A stretch of 10,184 bases of DNA from Calditrichota bacterium (GTDB taxonomy: Bacteria > Calditrichota > Calditrichia > RBG-13-44-9): the NCBI GenBank assembly GCA_024276455.1, contig JAJRXE010000387.1, forward strand, positions 1-10,184, read 5' to 3'. Position 1 is the stretch's first letter. Each line of letters begins with the position of its first letter. Below the pieces are notes generated by a model that did not search any database, was not told where the DNA came from, and worked only from the letters and a program-made list of their open reading frames with translations. Position numbers and translations under genes: made by a program. Below are positions 1-7,006 of the stretch, piece by piece.

Positions 1-251
1 AATACGCCACCGGGCTTTCGGCGGCAACCATGCTGGCCCAGAGAATCCTCTCCCGCGATGCGGCCGCCCGTAAGGCATATTTGCGCTTTCTCACCCGCGG
101 TTCTTCCGACTATTCCATTCGTCTGTTAAAAGACGCCGGGGTGGACATGAGCCGGCCCGAGCCCATTCAGGCAACCGCCACCCTGTTTGAACAGCTGGTG
201 AACCAGATGGCGAATCTTTTCGACACCCTGGAAGAGAAAGAAAAGCAGTAG
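1..251 (+). CDS. pepF: Oligoendopeptidase F-like M3 peptidase, C-terminal end (partial)
   Basis: The reading frame is open from base 3 to a TAG stop at 249-251, giving the last 82 residues of a protein that begins outside the window. The ATG at 30 is internal, because the residues before it (YATGLSAA) already belong to the family pattern. The segment with ATG...LA..IL, then FLTRGSSDYSIRLLKDAG, then VDMSRPEPI matches the C-terminal helical part of M3-family oligoendopeptidase F, which cleaves short peptides in the cytoplasm with a zinc HExxH centre. That catalytic motif lies upstream and cannot be checked here. The transporter gene starts 8 bases after the stop, so the two are probably co-transcribed; peptide breakdown next to an amino-acid symporter makes functional sense, though this is inference. 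The family call rests on this C-terminal signature alone. Confidence 0.82.
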   Translation, partial: YATGLSAATMLAQRILSRDAAARKAYLRFLTRGSSDYSIRLLKDAGVDMSRPEPIQATATLFEQLVNQMANLFDTLEEKEKQ

Positions 252-259
252 GCGCTTTC

Positions 260-1717
260 ATGGAAAAGCAGGAAAGATTTAGTTCACGCTGGACTTTGTT
301 GCTCTCCACCATGGGAATGGCCATTGGTGCCGGCAACATCTGGCGCTTTCCCCGCCTGGCAGGGCAATATGGCGGTTCGTTTCTCATTCCCTGGTGTATT
401 TTCTTGCTGCTCTGGTCGGTTCCGCTGATTGTGATTGAGTTTTCCATCGGACGGAAAACCCGCAAAGGGGTGATTGGCAGTTTCGCGGTTCTCATGGGAC
501 CCCGCTACACCTGGATGGGCGGCTTTGTCGCTTTTGTGACCATGGCCATCATGTTTTACTATTCGGTGGTTACCGGGTGGGCATTGCGCTATTTCCTGAC
601 CGCAGTTTCCGGAAACCTGGCAACGGTAGATCATTCCGCTTACTGGGAGCAATTTACCTCCAGTTACCAACCGATTGTTTTTCATCTGGTAGCGCTGCTG
701 GTGGCCAGCCTGGTCATTTCTCGCGGGGTGGTGCGGGGCATCGAGCGGGCGAACCGTATTTTGCTTCCCTCCCTAGTGCTGTTGCTGGTAATTGGCATTG
801 TTCGCAGTTTAACCCTGCCCAACGCTAGCGTGGGGTTGAATTACTTTTTCGGAATCAAACTGGAATACTTGCTGAATTACCAGGTGTGGCTGGAGGGGCT
901 GTCTCAATCCGCCTGGTCCACCGGGGCAGGATGGGGGCTGATTCTGACCTATGCCGTGTACATGAAAGAAAATGAAGATGTGGTGCTTAACTCTTTCATT
1001 ACCGGTTTTGGGAACAACTCAGCTTCCTTGTTGGCCGGATTGGCCATCATTCCGGCCATTTTTTCCCTGACACCCACTGTTGCCCAGGCGGAAGCCGCAT
1101 TGCAGGCCGGCAACGACGGTTTGAGCTTTATTGTCATTCCACAATTATTCGGACAGTTGCCAGCGGCCCGTCTGTTCGTCTCCGTGTTTTTTCTGGCCCT
1201 ATTTTTTGCGGCGTTAAGTTCCCTCATCTCCATGTTCGAGTTGTCCACTCGCCTGCTGATGGATTTCGGTTTACCGCGCCGCAAGGCATTGCCGGTTGTC
1301 AGCTTTCTGACCGCCGTTCTGGGTCTGCCTTCGGCATTGTACCTGCGTTTTTTCAAAAACCAGGACTGGGTCTGGGGCTTGGGCCTCATCATTAGCGGTT
1401 TGTTTTTTGTACTTCTGGTAAAACACCTGGGAGTCGCAAAATTCCGGCGGGAATTTGTGAATGTGGTAAAGGACGATTTGCGCCTGGGGAAATGGTTCGA
1501 ACTGGTGGTGCGCTATCTGATTCCCGTGGAAGCGGTGGTGCTGCTGCTCTGGTGGCTGTACCGTTCGGTGGGCTGGAGCCCCGGAAGCTGGTTTAATCCC
1601 TTTGGCGCAGAAACGTTGGGTACCTGCTTGTTCCAATGGGCATTGATTATTCTCTTGATGATTTCCTTAAATCGGGTTATCTTCCAAAAGTTAAATCTGA
1701 AGAGGAATCGGGAATGA
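260..1717 (+). CDS. Sodium:neurotransmitter symporter family (NSS/SNF) transporter
   Basis: A 485-residue, very hydrophobic protein with about 11-12 predicted membrane segments, likely a Na+-coupled amino-acid importer of the LeuT fold in the inner membrane. TM1 carries the family signature GAGNIWRFP (residues 23-31); Asn26 corresponds to the LeuT sodium ligand in GNFLRFP. TM6 has the unwound-helix region LSQSAWSTGAGWG, and TM8 has FAALSSLISMFE with Ser320-Ser321 at the place of the LeuT Na2-site Thr/Ser pair, so sodium coupling looks intact. The ATG at 260 lies 8 bases after the peptidase stop and just before TM1, as expected; its ribosome binding site is weak, consistent with translational coupling. 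The TGA stop overlaps the start of a small MetS-like subunit, which places it with NSS carriers that need a small partner. Substrate is not deducible; hydrophobic amino acids are the usual guess. Confidence 0.95.
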   Translation: MEKQERFSSRWTLLLSTMGMAIGAGNIWRFPRLAGQYGGSFLIPWCIFLLLWSVPLIVIEFSIGRKTRKGVIGSFAVLMGPRYTWMGGFVAFVTMAIMFYYSVVTGWALRYFLTAVSGNLATVDHSAYWEQFTSSYQPIVFHLVALLVASLVISRGVVRGIERANRILLPSLVLLLVIGIVRSLTLPNASVGLNYFFGIKLEYLLNYQVWLEGLSQSAWSTGAGWGLILTYAVYMKENEDVVLNSFITGFGNNSASLLAGLAIIPAIFSLTPTVAQAEAALQAGNDGLSFIVIPQLFGQLPAARLFVSVFFLALFFAALSSLISMFELSTRLLMDFGLPRRKALPVVSFLTAVLGLPSALYLRFFKNQDWVWGLGLIISGLFFVLLVKHLGVAKFRREFVNVVKDDLRLGKWFELVVRYLIPVEAVVLLLWWLYRSVGWSPGSWFNPFGAETLGTCLFQWALIILLMISLNRVIFQKLNLKRNRE

Positions 1718-1842
1718 AGACCGACGCCGTGGCCATGATGATTTTCATCCTCTCCCTTACCTGGGGGGGATTGCTGTTTTTCCTGAATCTGGCTTACCAG
1801 AAAGAACGGCGCCAAAAACAGAAAACGAGAAAAACACTTTAA
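1714..1842 (+). CDS. MetS-like small subunit of the NSS transporter
   Basis: A 42-residue protein whose ATG overlaps the transporter stop (ATGA at 1714-1717), preceded by the purine-rich AGAGGAA ribosome binding site. It has a short N-terminus, one membrane helix starting AVAMMIFILSLTWGGLLFF, and a strongly basic tail (KERRQKQKTRK). The MM...WGGL pattern, tiny size and position right behind an NSS gene match the MetS family, known as small subunits of the MetPS methionine/alanine importer of Corynebacterium. It probably sits beside the symporter in the inner membrane, with the basic tail in the cytoplasm by the positive-inside rule. A longer in-frame reading from 1636 exists but lies inside the transporter gene and is not needed. 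The four-base overlap suggests coupled translation and equal dosage. Family assignment is by pattern and context. Confidence 0.83.
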   Translation: MKTDAVAMMIFILSLTWGGLLFFLNLAYQKERRQKQKTRKTL

Positions 1843-1875
1843 CCGGGGCATTGGGTGGCCAGGCAAAAAGAAAAT

Positions 1876-2880
1876 ATGTTTTATTACGATCAGGTAGTGC
1901 GGGAAATCCGGCAGGGGAAACTCTTCCGGACTTACTTATTATTCGGCCCCGAAACGCTCCTCGCCGATAAGCTGGTGCATCTCATTCAAGAGAAATTTTT
2001 GGGCCAGGTGGAGCGGGAAATTAACTTTTTCATTCGCTATGCCACCGAAACACCGCTGGACGAAATCATTTCCCTGACCGGAGGCATGGGGCTGTTTGCC
2101 AGTAAAAAACTCCTCCTCTTACGCGATGCCCACGTGCTGAAAAAAAATGATCTGGAGCGCCTGCAAAAAGTTATCCAGCGTTTGCCGGAGGAGATTTGTC
2201 TGATTCTGCAAACCAATATCACCAATCTGTTCCAGTCGCGCTTGAAGAGTTTGCAAAACCAGGTGCTGACGGTGAATTTGTTGCCCCTGCGGGACGAGCA
2301 GTTGCGCGAATTTGTGGTGGAAGAATTCCGCAAGCAGGGCAAACAAATTTCTGATTCCGCCGTAAATATGCTTATATTTATGGTGGGGAATCAGCTGGCC
2401 GAGCTCCTAATGCAGATTCAACAAATTGCTCAATATTACCAGGGGAAAACCAGCCTGGAGGAATCGGACATCGAAAAAGTGGCCAGTGTGTACGTGACCC
2501 AGGATGTGTTTACGTACAACAATTACCTCACGGAACTGAATGTGGAGAAAGCGCTCTTTGTGCTGCACAATTTACTGGAAAGTGGAGTCTCGCCGCAGCA
2601 AATTCTGGCTCAATTACAACGCCATTTTACGCTACTGTGGAAGATTCAGGGGTACTATCGCTCCGGAAAACGAGACGCTTACACCATTGCGCGGGAATTG
2701 AATATCTATTCCAGATATTTTCCTCAGTACGAGAAGCAGGCGCAACGGTGGAAGACCGAAAAGCTTCTGAAAATTTTAGACGAATTGCAAAAGGTGGACT
2801 TCCAGTTAAAAGATAGCGGCGTAAATGCCCAAAATGTCCTTGACTTATTAAATTTTAAAATCATAAATTACTTAAAATGA
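1876..2880 (+). CDS. holA: DNA polymerase III, delta subunit
   Basis: A 334-residue protein of normal length for the clamp-loader delta subunit, which opens the beta sliding clamp and works with DnaX and delta-prime in the replisome. The N-terminal part (YLLFGPETLLADKL) is the start of the AAA+-like domain typical of HolA, which lacks a working Walker A site. GGMGLFASKK, with Leu73-Phe74, aligns with the E. coli delta element SLFASRQ that inserts into the beta clamp. Residues about 90-125 (LLLLRDAHVL...LPEEICLILQTN) complete the fold, and the C-terminal helical domain ends in NVLDLLNFKI, a typical delta terminus. I prefer the ATG at 1876; an in-frame GTG at 1855 would add seven residues, and neither has a strong ribosome binding site. 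It follows the MetS-like gene by about 30 bases and precedes the sigma-factor gene, so operon membership is likely. Confidence 0.9.
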   Translation: MFYYDQVVREIRQGKLFRTYLLFGPETLLADKLVHLIQEKFLGQVEREINFFIRYATETPLDEIISLTGGMGLFASKKLLLLRDAHVLKKNDLERLQKVIQRLPEEICLILQTNITNLFQSRLKSLQNQVLTVNLLPLRDEQLREFVVEEFRKQGKQISDSAVNMLIFMVGNQLAELLMQIQQIAQYYQGKTSLEESDIEKVASVYVTQDVFTYNNYLTELNVEKALFVLHNLLESGVSPQQILAQLQRHFTLLWKIQGYYRSGKRDAYTIARELNIYSRYFPQYEKQAQRWKTEKLLKILDELQKVDFQLKDSGVNAQNVLDLLNFKIINYLK

Positions 2881-2888
2881 AATGAATG

Positions 2889-2913
2889 GGAACTTTGATA
2901 AATCCAACAAGTT
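2889..2913 (+). promoter_or_regulatory. Candidate ECF-type promoter before the sigma-factor gene
   Basis: GGAACTTT at 2889-2896 matches the common ECF -35 element with its AAC core, and GTT follows GGAAC after 17 bases (2911-2913), the spacing seen for GGAAC-N17-19-GTT promoters. A transcript would start near 2921, about a dozen bases before ATG 2933. ECF operons are often self-activated, so this is sensible, but the motif is short and the -10 element weak. It only makes sense if the gene starts at 2933, not 2882. Confidence 0.3.
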
Positions 2914-2932
2914 AAAAAAATCGTTATATTAT

Positions 2933-3547
2933 ATGACAACAAAAACAAGAGTCGGAAAAAAAGGAGTCATTAGCGATGAAGAGTTGATTGCCCGGTTTCA
3001 GAAGGGGGATGTACAGGCCTTCGACATGCTGGTGCGCCGGTACAAAGATCAACTCTTAAATTTTGTTTATCGGTTTGTGGGCAATCAATCGGACGCGGAA
3101 GATATTGTTCAAGAAACCTTTTTGCGCGTGTACAAGAATAAGCATTACTATAAAGAGATTGCCAAATTTTCGACCTGGGTGTACACCATCGCGGGCAATT
3201 TGGCAAAAACGGAATTGCGGAGGCGAAAGCGGCACAAGATTTTTTCGGTGAGTAATTTTGTGAACGAGGAGCGGGATTTCGATATTCCGGATGAAAAGAG
3301 GAACCCGGAGGCGGAAGTGGATGGTACCATAAAAGAGGACATTATTCAGAAAGCGATTGAGAAGCTGCCGCCCAAATTTAAGGAGGTAATTATTCTGCGA
3401 GACGTGCAGGGTTTTGCGTACGAAGAGATCAGTCAGATTTTAAATATCCCCTTGGGAACGGTAAAATCGAGAGTAAATAGAGGCCGATTAAAACTGCAAG
3501 AAGATCTCAAATTCTTATTTGAAAGTGAAACAAAAGATGTGATGTAA
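2933..3547 (+). CDS. ECF-type RNA polymerase sigma factor (RpoE-like)
   Basis: A 204-residue sigma-70-family protein with only regions 2 and 4, so an extracytoplasmic-function sigma factor. Region 2 (about residues 14-90) has the pattern DEELIARFQKGD...F..L..RY, then DAEDIVQETFLRVYK and FSTWVYTIAGN; a charged linker follows, and region 4 (about 140-192) has LPPKFKEVIILRDVQGFAYEEIS and the recognition helix IPLGTVKSRVNRGRLKL. The membrane anti-sigma gene follows directly, the standard pairing in which a signal outside the cytoplasm frees the sigma factor. The start is uncertain. ATG 2882, one base after holA, would add 17 residues encoded by AT-rich sequence that looks more like a promoter; ATG 2933 is preferred, but neither has a Shine-Dalgarno. 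The strong AAGGAG at 2961 is inside the gene and does not serve any in-frame ATG. Confidence 0.93.
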   Translation: MTTKTRVGKKGVISDEELIARFQKGDVQAFDMLVRRYKDQLLNFVYRFVGNQSDAEDIVQETFLRVYKNKHYYKEIAKFSTWVYTIAGNLAKTELRRRKRHKIFSVSNFVNEERDFDIPDEKRNPEAEVDGTIKEDIIQKAIEKLPPKFKEVIILRDVQGFAYEEISQILNIPLGTVKSRVNRGRLKLQEDLKFLFESETKDVM

Positions 3548-3565
3548 AACCGACGAGGGATGCCT

Positions 3566-4129
3566 ATGACCGAATGTGACAAATTTAAGAGGTTTTTCTC
3601 CGATTATTTGGACGGCGAAATTAGTTTCGAAGAACGGCGATCGTTAGAAGCGCACCTGCAAGTGTGTACCGATTGTTCGGAAACCATGCGCCAGATGAAG
3701 ATTATCCAGGAAAGTCTACGCCGAATGCCGCAGGTAAAGACCTCTGCCGATTTTGAGCAACGTCTTCACCAGCAAATCTTTGCGCCCCAAACCTCGGTCC
3801 AGATGGGTAACCAGCTGTTCCAGAATTGGAAGCTACCGGCCATGGGCTCTGCACTGGTTTTAGCCACGGTCGGTTTTTTTCTGATCTTTGGGGATTCTTC
3901 CGATTCCGATTCGCGACAAATCTTGCAATCGGGAGGACAATTTCGGCCGGCTGCCACTCAGATTTCCAAACCGGACTATTTTCAGCCCCTGGGCAAACAG
4001 GTGCAATCGCGAAGCTCCGAGGTTAGCTCTACGGTCATTTCCGATTCCAGCGCCATGCCTTCCGATTCGATTGTCGGGCAGACTTCCGGAATCCATATGA
4101 TTGAACAGCAGGTTGGCAGTACCCAATAG
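3566..4129 (+). CDS. Membrane anti-sigma factor with zinc-binding (zf-HC2/ZAS) domain
   Basis: A 187-residue single-pass membrane protein paired with the preceding ECF sigma factor. The cytoplasmic N-terminus is an anti-sigma zinc domain: Cys4, His30, Cys34 and Cys37 (HLQVCTDC) form the H-x3-C-x2-C pattern plus upstream Cys, within FFSDYLDGEIS...RRSLEAHL typical of zf-HC2. A helical stretch to about residue 72 likely wraps the sigma factor. One membrane helix follows at about 90-108 (LPAMGSALVLATVGFFLIF), leaving about 78 periplasmic residues rich in Ser, Gln and Asp with no recognised sensor fold. I chose ATG 3566 because GAGGG at 3555-3559 sits six bases before it; the ATG at 3560 directly abuts that site. 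Loss of the membrane anchor or zinc release are the usual release routes in the family; which applies here is not visible. Confidence 0.88.
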   Translation: MTECDKFKRFFSDYLDGEISFEERRSLEAHLQVCTDCSETMRQMKIIQESLRRMPQVKTSADFEQRLHQQIFAPQTSVQMGNQLFQNWKLPAMGSALVLATVGFFLIFGDSSDSDSRQILQSGGQFRPAATQISKPDYFQPLGKQVQSRSSEVSSTVISDSSAMPSDSIVGQTSGIHMIEQQVGSTQ

Positions 4130-4206
4130 TCCGAATTTCTCGTTTTGTTTCTCAAGCGGCACGCTAAATTAAGTTAGGCACGTTCATTTCTAAAGAACCG
4201 ATTTTG

Positions 4207-5922
4207 ATGAATCGTAATGACCTTTATGGATATTTCGACCAGTATGGCCATCTGGTTATATTGGGTGGCCTGATTGCTGTCTTTGCCCTGGGATTTCTTC
4301 CTTCTACCGTCGTCTGGATCGGCATAAAGCTGGTGATTTTTCTGGCTGTGCTTGTTCTGGCTTACCAATATTTTGCCGGGGTTCAGGAAGAGCAAAATGG
4401 AGAAGTCGAAGAGCCGGAACGCTCGCCGGACGCCCAACCGTGGCTTAATCTGGAAAGCGAAGAGGATATTGAACACCATTTTGAGGCATTTTTAAAAACC
4501 CTCCTGCAAACAATCAAACAAAATTTAGTGGCCGAAACAGCCATTTTATTATTTGCCAATTACCAGAAGAAGCAATTTACCGTGCGGGCTGTCGAAACGG
4601 ATCACCAACCGCATTTAGTGCCGGCCAAATTCCATCCCCCAATGGAGGGATTGCCCGCATTGATCTTGCGGAATCGCACCTCTTTAATCGAGAACCATCT
4701 TCCCGAAGCACAGAGTATTTTGCCTTATTACCGAGCGGGAGAGAATCCGGCCGCCTCTTTTTTAGGGGTCCCGGTTTCCTTTGACGGGATGCCGATTGGG
4801 GTCCTTTGCGTGGACACCCGGGTGGAAGAAGCTTATGGGAACGAGGACCTGGAAATTCTGCAGAAATTTGCCGAATTGTTGCGTTTGCAGCTTTTAAGCA
4901 GTAACAAACTGTATGAGTACGAAACCGAGAACTGGATAGCCAAGCTGTTGTTTGAAATTAGCGGAGAGTTTCTGAAATTCCAGAATGAAGAAGAGTTGTG
5001 GAACTATTTGAAAAAGAAGATTCCAAAGGTAATTGAGTGCCAGCGGTTCTCCATTGCCCTGCGGGAGAATGAGCGGCAGGGGAAAATTGTGTGTCTGGAT
5101 GGTGGTATCGGAAATCTGCGGGCGGGCCTGGAATTCCCCCTTACCGAAGGAATTGCCGGTTGGGTGATGCGCAACAATCAATCCTTGCTGGTGGAAGATT
5201 TCTCGCGCAAGGAAAATTACGTACCGCGTTACTTCGCCCAGGAAACCCCCAATCGCGAATACCTTTCACTCCTGGCCGTACCAATTCCCTCGCGCTCCGG
5301 TGCCCAGGGAAGCATTTGCCTGGAAAGTGTGCAGCGAAAACAATTTAACGAACAACACAAGCGAATTCTTCAAACCGTCGCAAACCAGGTGGCGGTGGTT
5401 TTACATAATCTTCACAATCTGAAAATCCTCGCCAAACACAATTACGACGACCTGGAAACCGGTTTGCTGAACTACGCCGCATTTCTGAAATTTGTTCCCC
5501 GGGAGTTGAATCGCGCCAAACTGTTGGGGTTGAAAACCGCTCTGGTGGTGCTGAAACTGTCTTTCCGGTTGGCGGACAATCAGGAGCAGCTTTTCCCCGA
5601 GGTGGTGAAAAGTTTTTTATCTTTACTATTGCCTGAACTACCTAAAACGTTTTATATTTTCAGGCTTTTTTCGGATGTGTTTGCGATTCTGGTGGTTGGG
5701 CAAGACAGAGTGGTTTTGAAGGAGTTTCCGAACCGCTATCTCAAACAGATTCGGGAAAAGAAAATATGGGGAGATGGTCAGGTTCACGATCTCCAGATTT
5801 TTGTTGGAGGGGTAAGCGAAGAGAAACTGTCGGCATCTCCGGGGGAACTGCAGAGGCAAGTGACCGATTTGCTCGAGCAGTTAACCGCCGCGCAACCGTA
5901 CCAAACGGTAATTTTTGAATGA
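4207..5922 (+). CDS. Membrane protein with tandem GAF domains and a degenerate GGDEF domain
   Basis: A 571-residue protein. Two membrane helices lie at about 13-31 and 36-57 with almost no periplasmic loop, followed by an acidic linker. GAF domain 1 spans about 90-235 (ending SFLGVPVSFDGMPIGVLCVDT...), GAF domain 2 about 245-400 (EGIAGWVMRNNQSLLVEDFSR, then LLAVPIPSRSGAQGSICLES). The C-terminal part (about 412-571) starts with DLETGLLNYAAFLKFVPREL, the usual GGDEF-domain opening (D.LTGL.N...F...L), but the signature expected as R-x-GGDEF reads RLFSDVF at 486-492, so diguanylate cyclase activity is very unlikely. GAF domains bind small ligands, so this looks like a membrane-tethered sensor with a non-catalytic output. 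ATG 4207 is used; a TTG directly before it is in frame. It lies 77 bases after the anti-sigma gene and may belong to that operon. The GGDEF call is by residual pattern. Confidence 0.83.
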   Translation: MNRNDLYGYFDQYGHLVILGGLIAVFALGFLPSTVVWIGIKLVIFLAVLVLAYQYFAGVQEEQNGEVEEPERSPDAQPWLNLESEEDIEHHFEAFLKTLLQTIKQNLVAETAILLFANYQKKQFTVRAVETDHQPHLVPAKFHPPMEGLPALILRNRTSLIENHLPEAQSILPYYRAGENPAASFLGVPVSFDGMPIGVLCVDTRVEEAYGNEDLEILQKFAELLRLQLLSSNKLYEYETENWIAKLLFEISGEFLKFQNEEELWNYLKKKIPKVIECQRFSIALRENERQGKIVCLDGGIGNLRAGLEFPLTEGIAGWVMRNNQSLLVEDFSRKENYVPRYFAQETPNREYLSLLAVPIPSRSGAQGSICLESVQRKQFNEQHKRILQTVANQVAVVLHNLHNLKILAKHNYDDLETGLLNYAAFLKFVPRELNRAKLLGLKTALVVLKLSFRLADNQEQLFPEVVKSFLSLLLPELPKTFYIFRLFSDVFAILVVGQDRVVLKEFPNRYLKQIREKKIWGDGQVHDLQIFVGGVSEEKLSASPGELQRQVTDLLEQLTAAQPYQTVIFE

Positions 5923-5956
5923 GTGATTATGAACGTTAGAGAAGGGAGACAATAGA

Positions 5957-6151
5957 ATGGCTAAAAGAACAGATTTTGCCGCAAAAATTCAAAAAGCGAG
6001 TCAAACCGGCCCGACCTGCCCGGTATGCGGAAATGTTTACACGTTCCTGAAAAAAGTAGAGGCGGTCTACTCCGAGGAAAAGAAAAGCTGGAAATTTCGT
6101 ACCCAGAATGTAAAAGTTTGTCAGTGCAACGAAAAAACCGTTTATGCGTAA
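5957..6151 (+). CDS. Small cysteine-motif (probable zinc-binding) protein of unknown function
   Basis: A 64-residue basic protein with a clear ribosome binding site (GGGAG at 5944-5948, nine bases... upstream region of the ATG) and 34 bases after the GAF/GGDEF gene, so probably its operon partner. It has TCPVCGN near residue 20 and VCQCNEKTVYA at the end; the CxxC plus CxC pair is what a single zinc-ribbon-like knuckle would use. Between them lies a Lys/Glu-rich, probably beta-strand segment ending SWKFRTQNVKV. The start MAKRTDFAAKIQKAS is a likely amphipathic helix. It resembles short uncharacterised proteins I associate from memory with Ignavibacteria/Calditrichota-type genomes, but I cannot confirm that. 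A role in RNA or ribosome binding is possible for a small basic zinc protein; nothing here proves it. Confidence 0.75.
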   Translation: MAKRTDFAAKIQKASQTGPTCPVCGNVYTFLKKVEAVYSEEKKSWKFRTQNVKVCQCNEKTVYA

Positions 6152-6152
6152 T

Positions 6153-6653
6153 TCAGTTAAAATGAATAAAATCGCTTTTCAGGCGAATAATTTTATGGCG
6201 GATGATGTGAGCACCGCTAATTTCCAGAATCATGACGGTAGGCGGAATACCTCCGCGCGGTAAGCCAGCGCTACCGGGATTAATGAAGATGTGGTCCATA
6301 TATTCTTGAAACGTTGGTTTGTGAGTGTGTCCGTACACGATGACGCGGGGGGAGGGCTGAAAATCCCCCCGTCTTATTTTCCACACCATATTTCTCATGT
6401 TCCCAATATTATGAAGAAGCAGGAAATTTATTTTCTCCAATTTGAAAGTCAGTTTCGATGGTAATGTGGAAGCAATGCCGTAAATGTCGGTGTTGCCGTA
6501 AACTGCTTTTGTGGGCGCAATTGACCTTAACTTCTCCAGAACCTGGTATTTCCCGATGTCTCCGGCATGCAAAATAACATCCACTCCGCTGAAGACGGTT
6601 TCCACCTCGGTGGGAAAGCGATTGTGGGTGTCCGAAATAATTCCAACAAACAT
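6153..6653 (-). CDS. YfcE/MJ0936-family metallophosphoesterase (phosphodiesterase)
   Basis: A 166-residue cytoplasmic enzyme with the full ligand set of the calcineurin-like YfcE/MJ0936 family, which hydrolyses phosphodiesters with two metal ions. Visible motifs are SDTHN (Asp8, His10), HAGDIG (Asp32), GNTD (Asn54), LLHN (His81) and GHTHK (His109, His111), followed by INPGSAGLPRGG; length is normal for the family. The natural substrate of these proteins is rarely known. I chose ATG 6653 because AGAGGA lies about nine bases upstream and the protein then starts directly at the first beta strand; a GTG at 6686 would add eleven unlikely residues. The gene runs opposite to the small cysteine protein, and the two stop codons are separated by a single base, leaving no room for a terminator between them. 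One mild oddity is Asn after His81, where Gly is usual. Confidence 0.92.
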   Translation of the reverse strand: MFVGIISDTHNRFPTEVETVFSGVDVILHAGDIGKYQVLEKLRSIAPTKAVYGNTDIYGIASTLPSKLTFKLEKINFLLLHNIGNMRNMVWKIRRGDFQPSPRVIVYGHTHKPTFQEYMDHIFINPGSAGLPRGGIPPTVMILEISGAHIIRHKIIRLKSDFIHFN

Positions 6654-7006
6654 GATTGGGCGTCCTCTGCAATTTCCCCGATACACGTGCGACAGAAAAT
6701 TCGCACCCGCGCTGAATTTTTTGCCCCGGTTTATTTTGAAATATTAACAAATTTTTTTAACTTGAAAAACCAAAATTTCAGTTAACAAGAATTTCTCACC
6801 CCGCTGTTAGAAAAAATGTTCGGGCTGTCTGCCTTTTGGGAGCATTGGTTGTAATTCGAACGGGAAAAGGAAAATCAATTCCTGGTAGTTTCGCTGAGGC
6901 AAGGAAATATTGAATTAACAGAACGCGGGAAGCGGGTAAAGATTTAACAATATGGTTCGTAAATTCTCGGTTTTTAAGTTCTGCTAATCTTCTGGGAGGA
7001 GGGCTG
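6654..7006. other. Divergent intergenic region between the phosphodiesterase and the YhaM-like gene
   Basis: About 350 bases without a convincing gene. The part from 6730 to 6800 is very AT-rich and is the likely place for the - strand promoter of the phosphodiesterase. TTAACA occurs four times on the + strand (6744, 6782, 6915, 6944). A weak + strand promoter can be drawn as TTAACA (6915-6920), 16 bases, TAAAGA (6937-6942). Only tiny open frames of 11-12 codons occur, without ribosome binding sites. GGGAGGAGG before 7007 is the ribosome binding site of the next gene. I see no riboswitch or clear terminator. Confidence 0.5.
6993..7002 (+). promoter_or_regulatory. Strong Shine-Dalgarno for the YhaM-like gene
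   Basis: GGGAGGAGGG followed by CTG and then ATG 7007 is close to an ideal ribosome binding site, the strongest on the + strand of this window, and fixes the start. It suggests this gene is translated efficiently when transcribed. Confidence 0.7.

Noticed and set aside
91..1636. Several long antisense frames over the peptidase and transporter genes
   Set aside because: They are frame shadows of clearly homologous coding sequence and show no domain signature of their own.
1636..1842. 68-codon version of the MetS-like gene
   Set aside because: The first 26 codons lie inside the transporter gene in another frame; the ribosome binding site and family pattern support the start at 1714.
6166..6196. 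Imperfect hairpin ATAAAA-TCGC / GCGA-(4-base bulge)-TTTTAT as a bidirectional terminator for the convergent pair
   Set aside because: Only four G/C-containing pairs, a four-base bulge and no clean T-tract; it also lies within the phosphodiesterase coding sequence.
6816..6854. Tiny frame of 12 codons (starting MFGLSAF) in the divergent intergenic region, and another of 11 codons at 6951
   Set aside because: No ribosome binding sites and lengths expected by chance.
6744..6949. Four TTAACA copies as an operator series
   Set aside because: Irregular spacing in AT-rich sequence; could be chance, so only noted in the intergenic entry.
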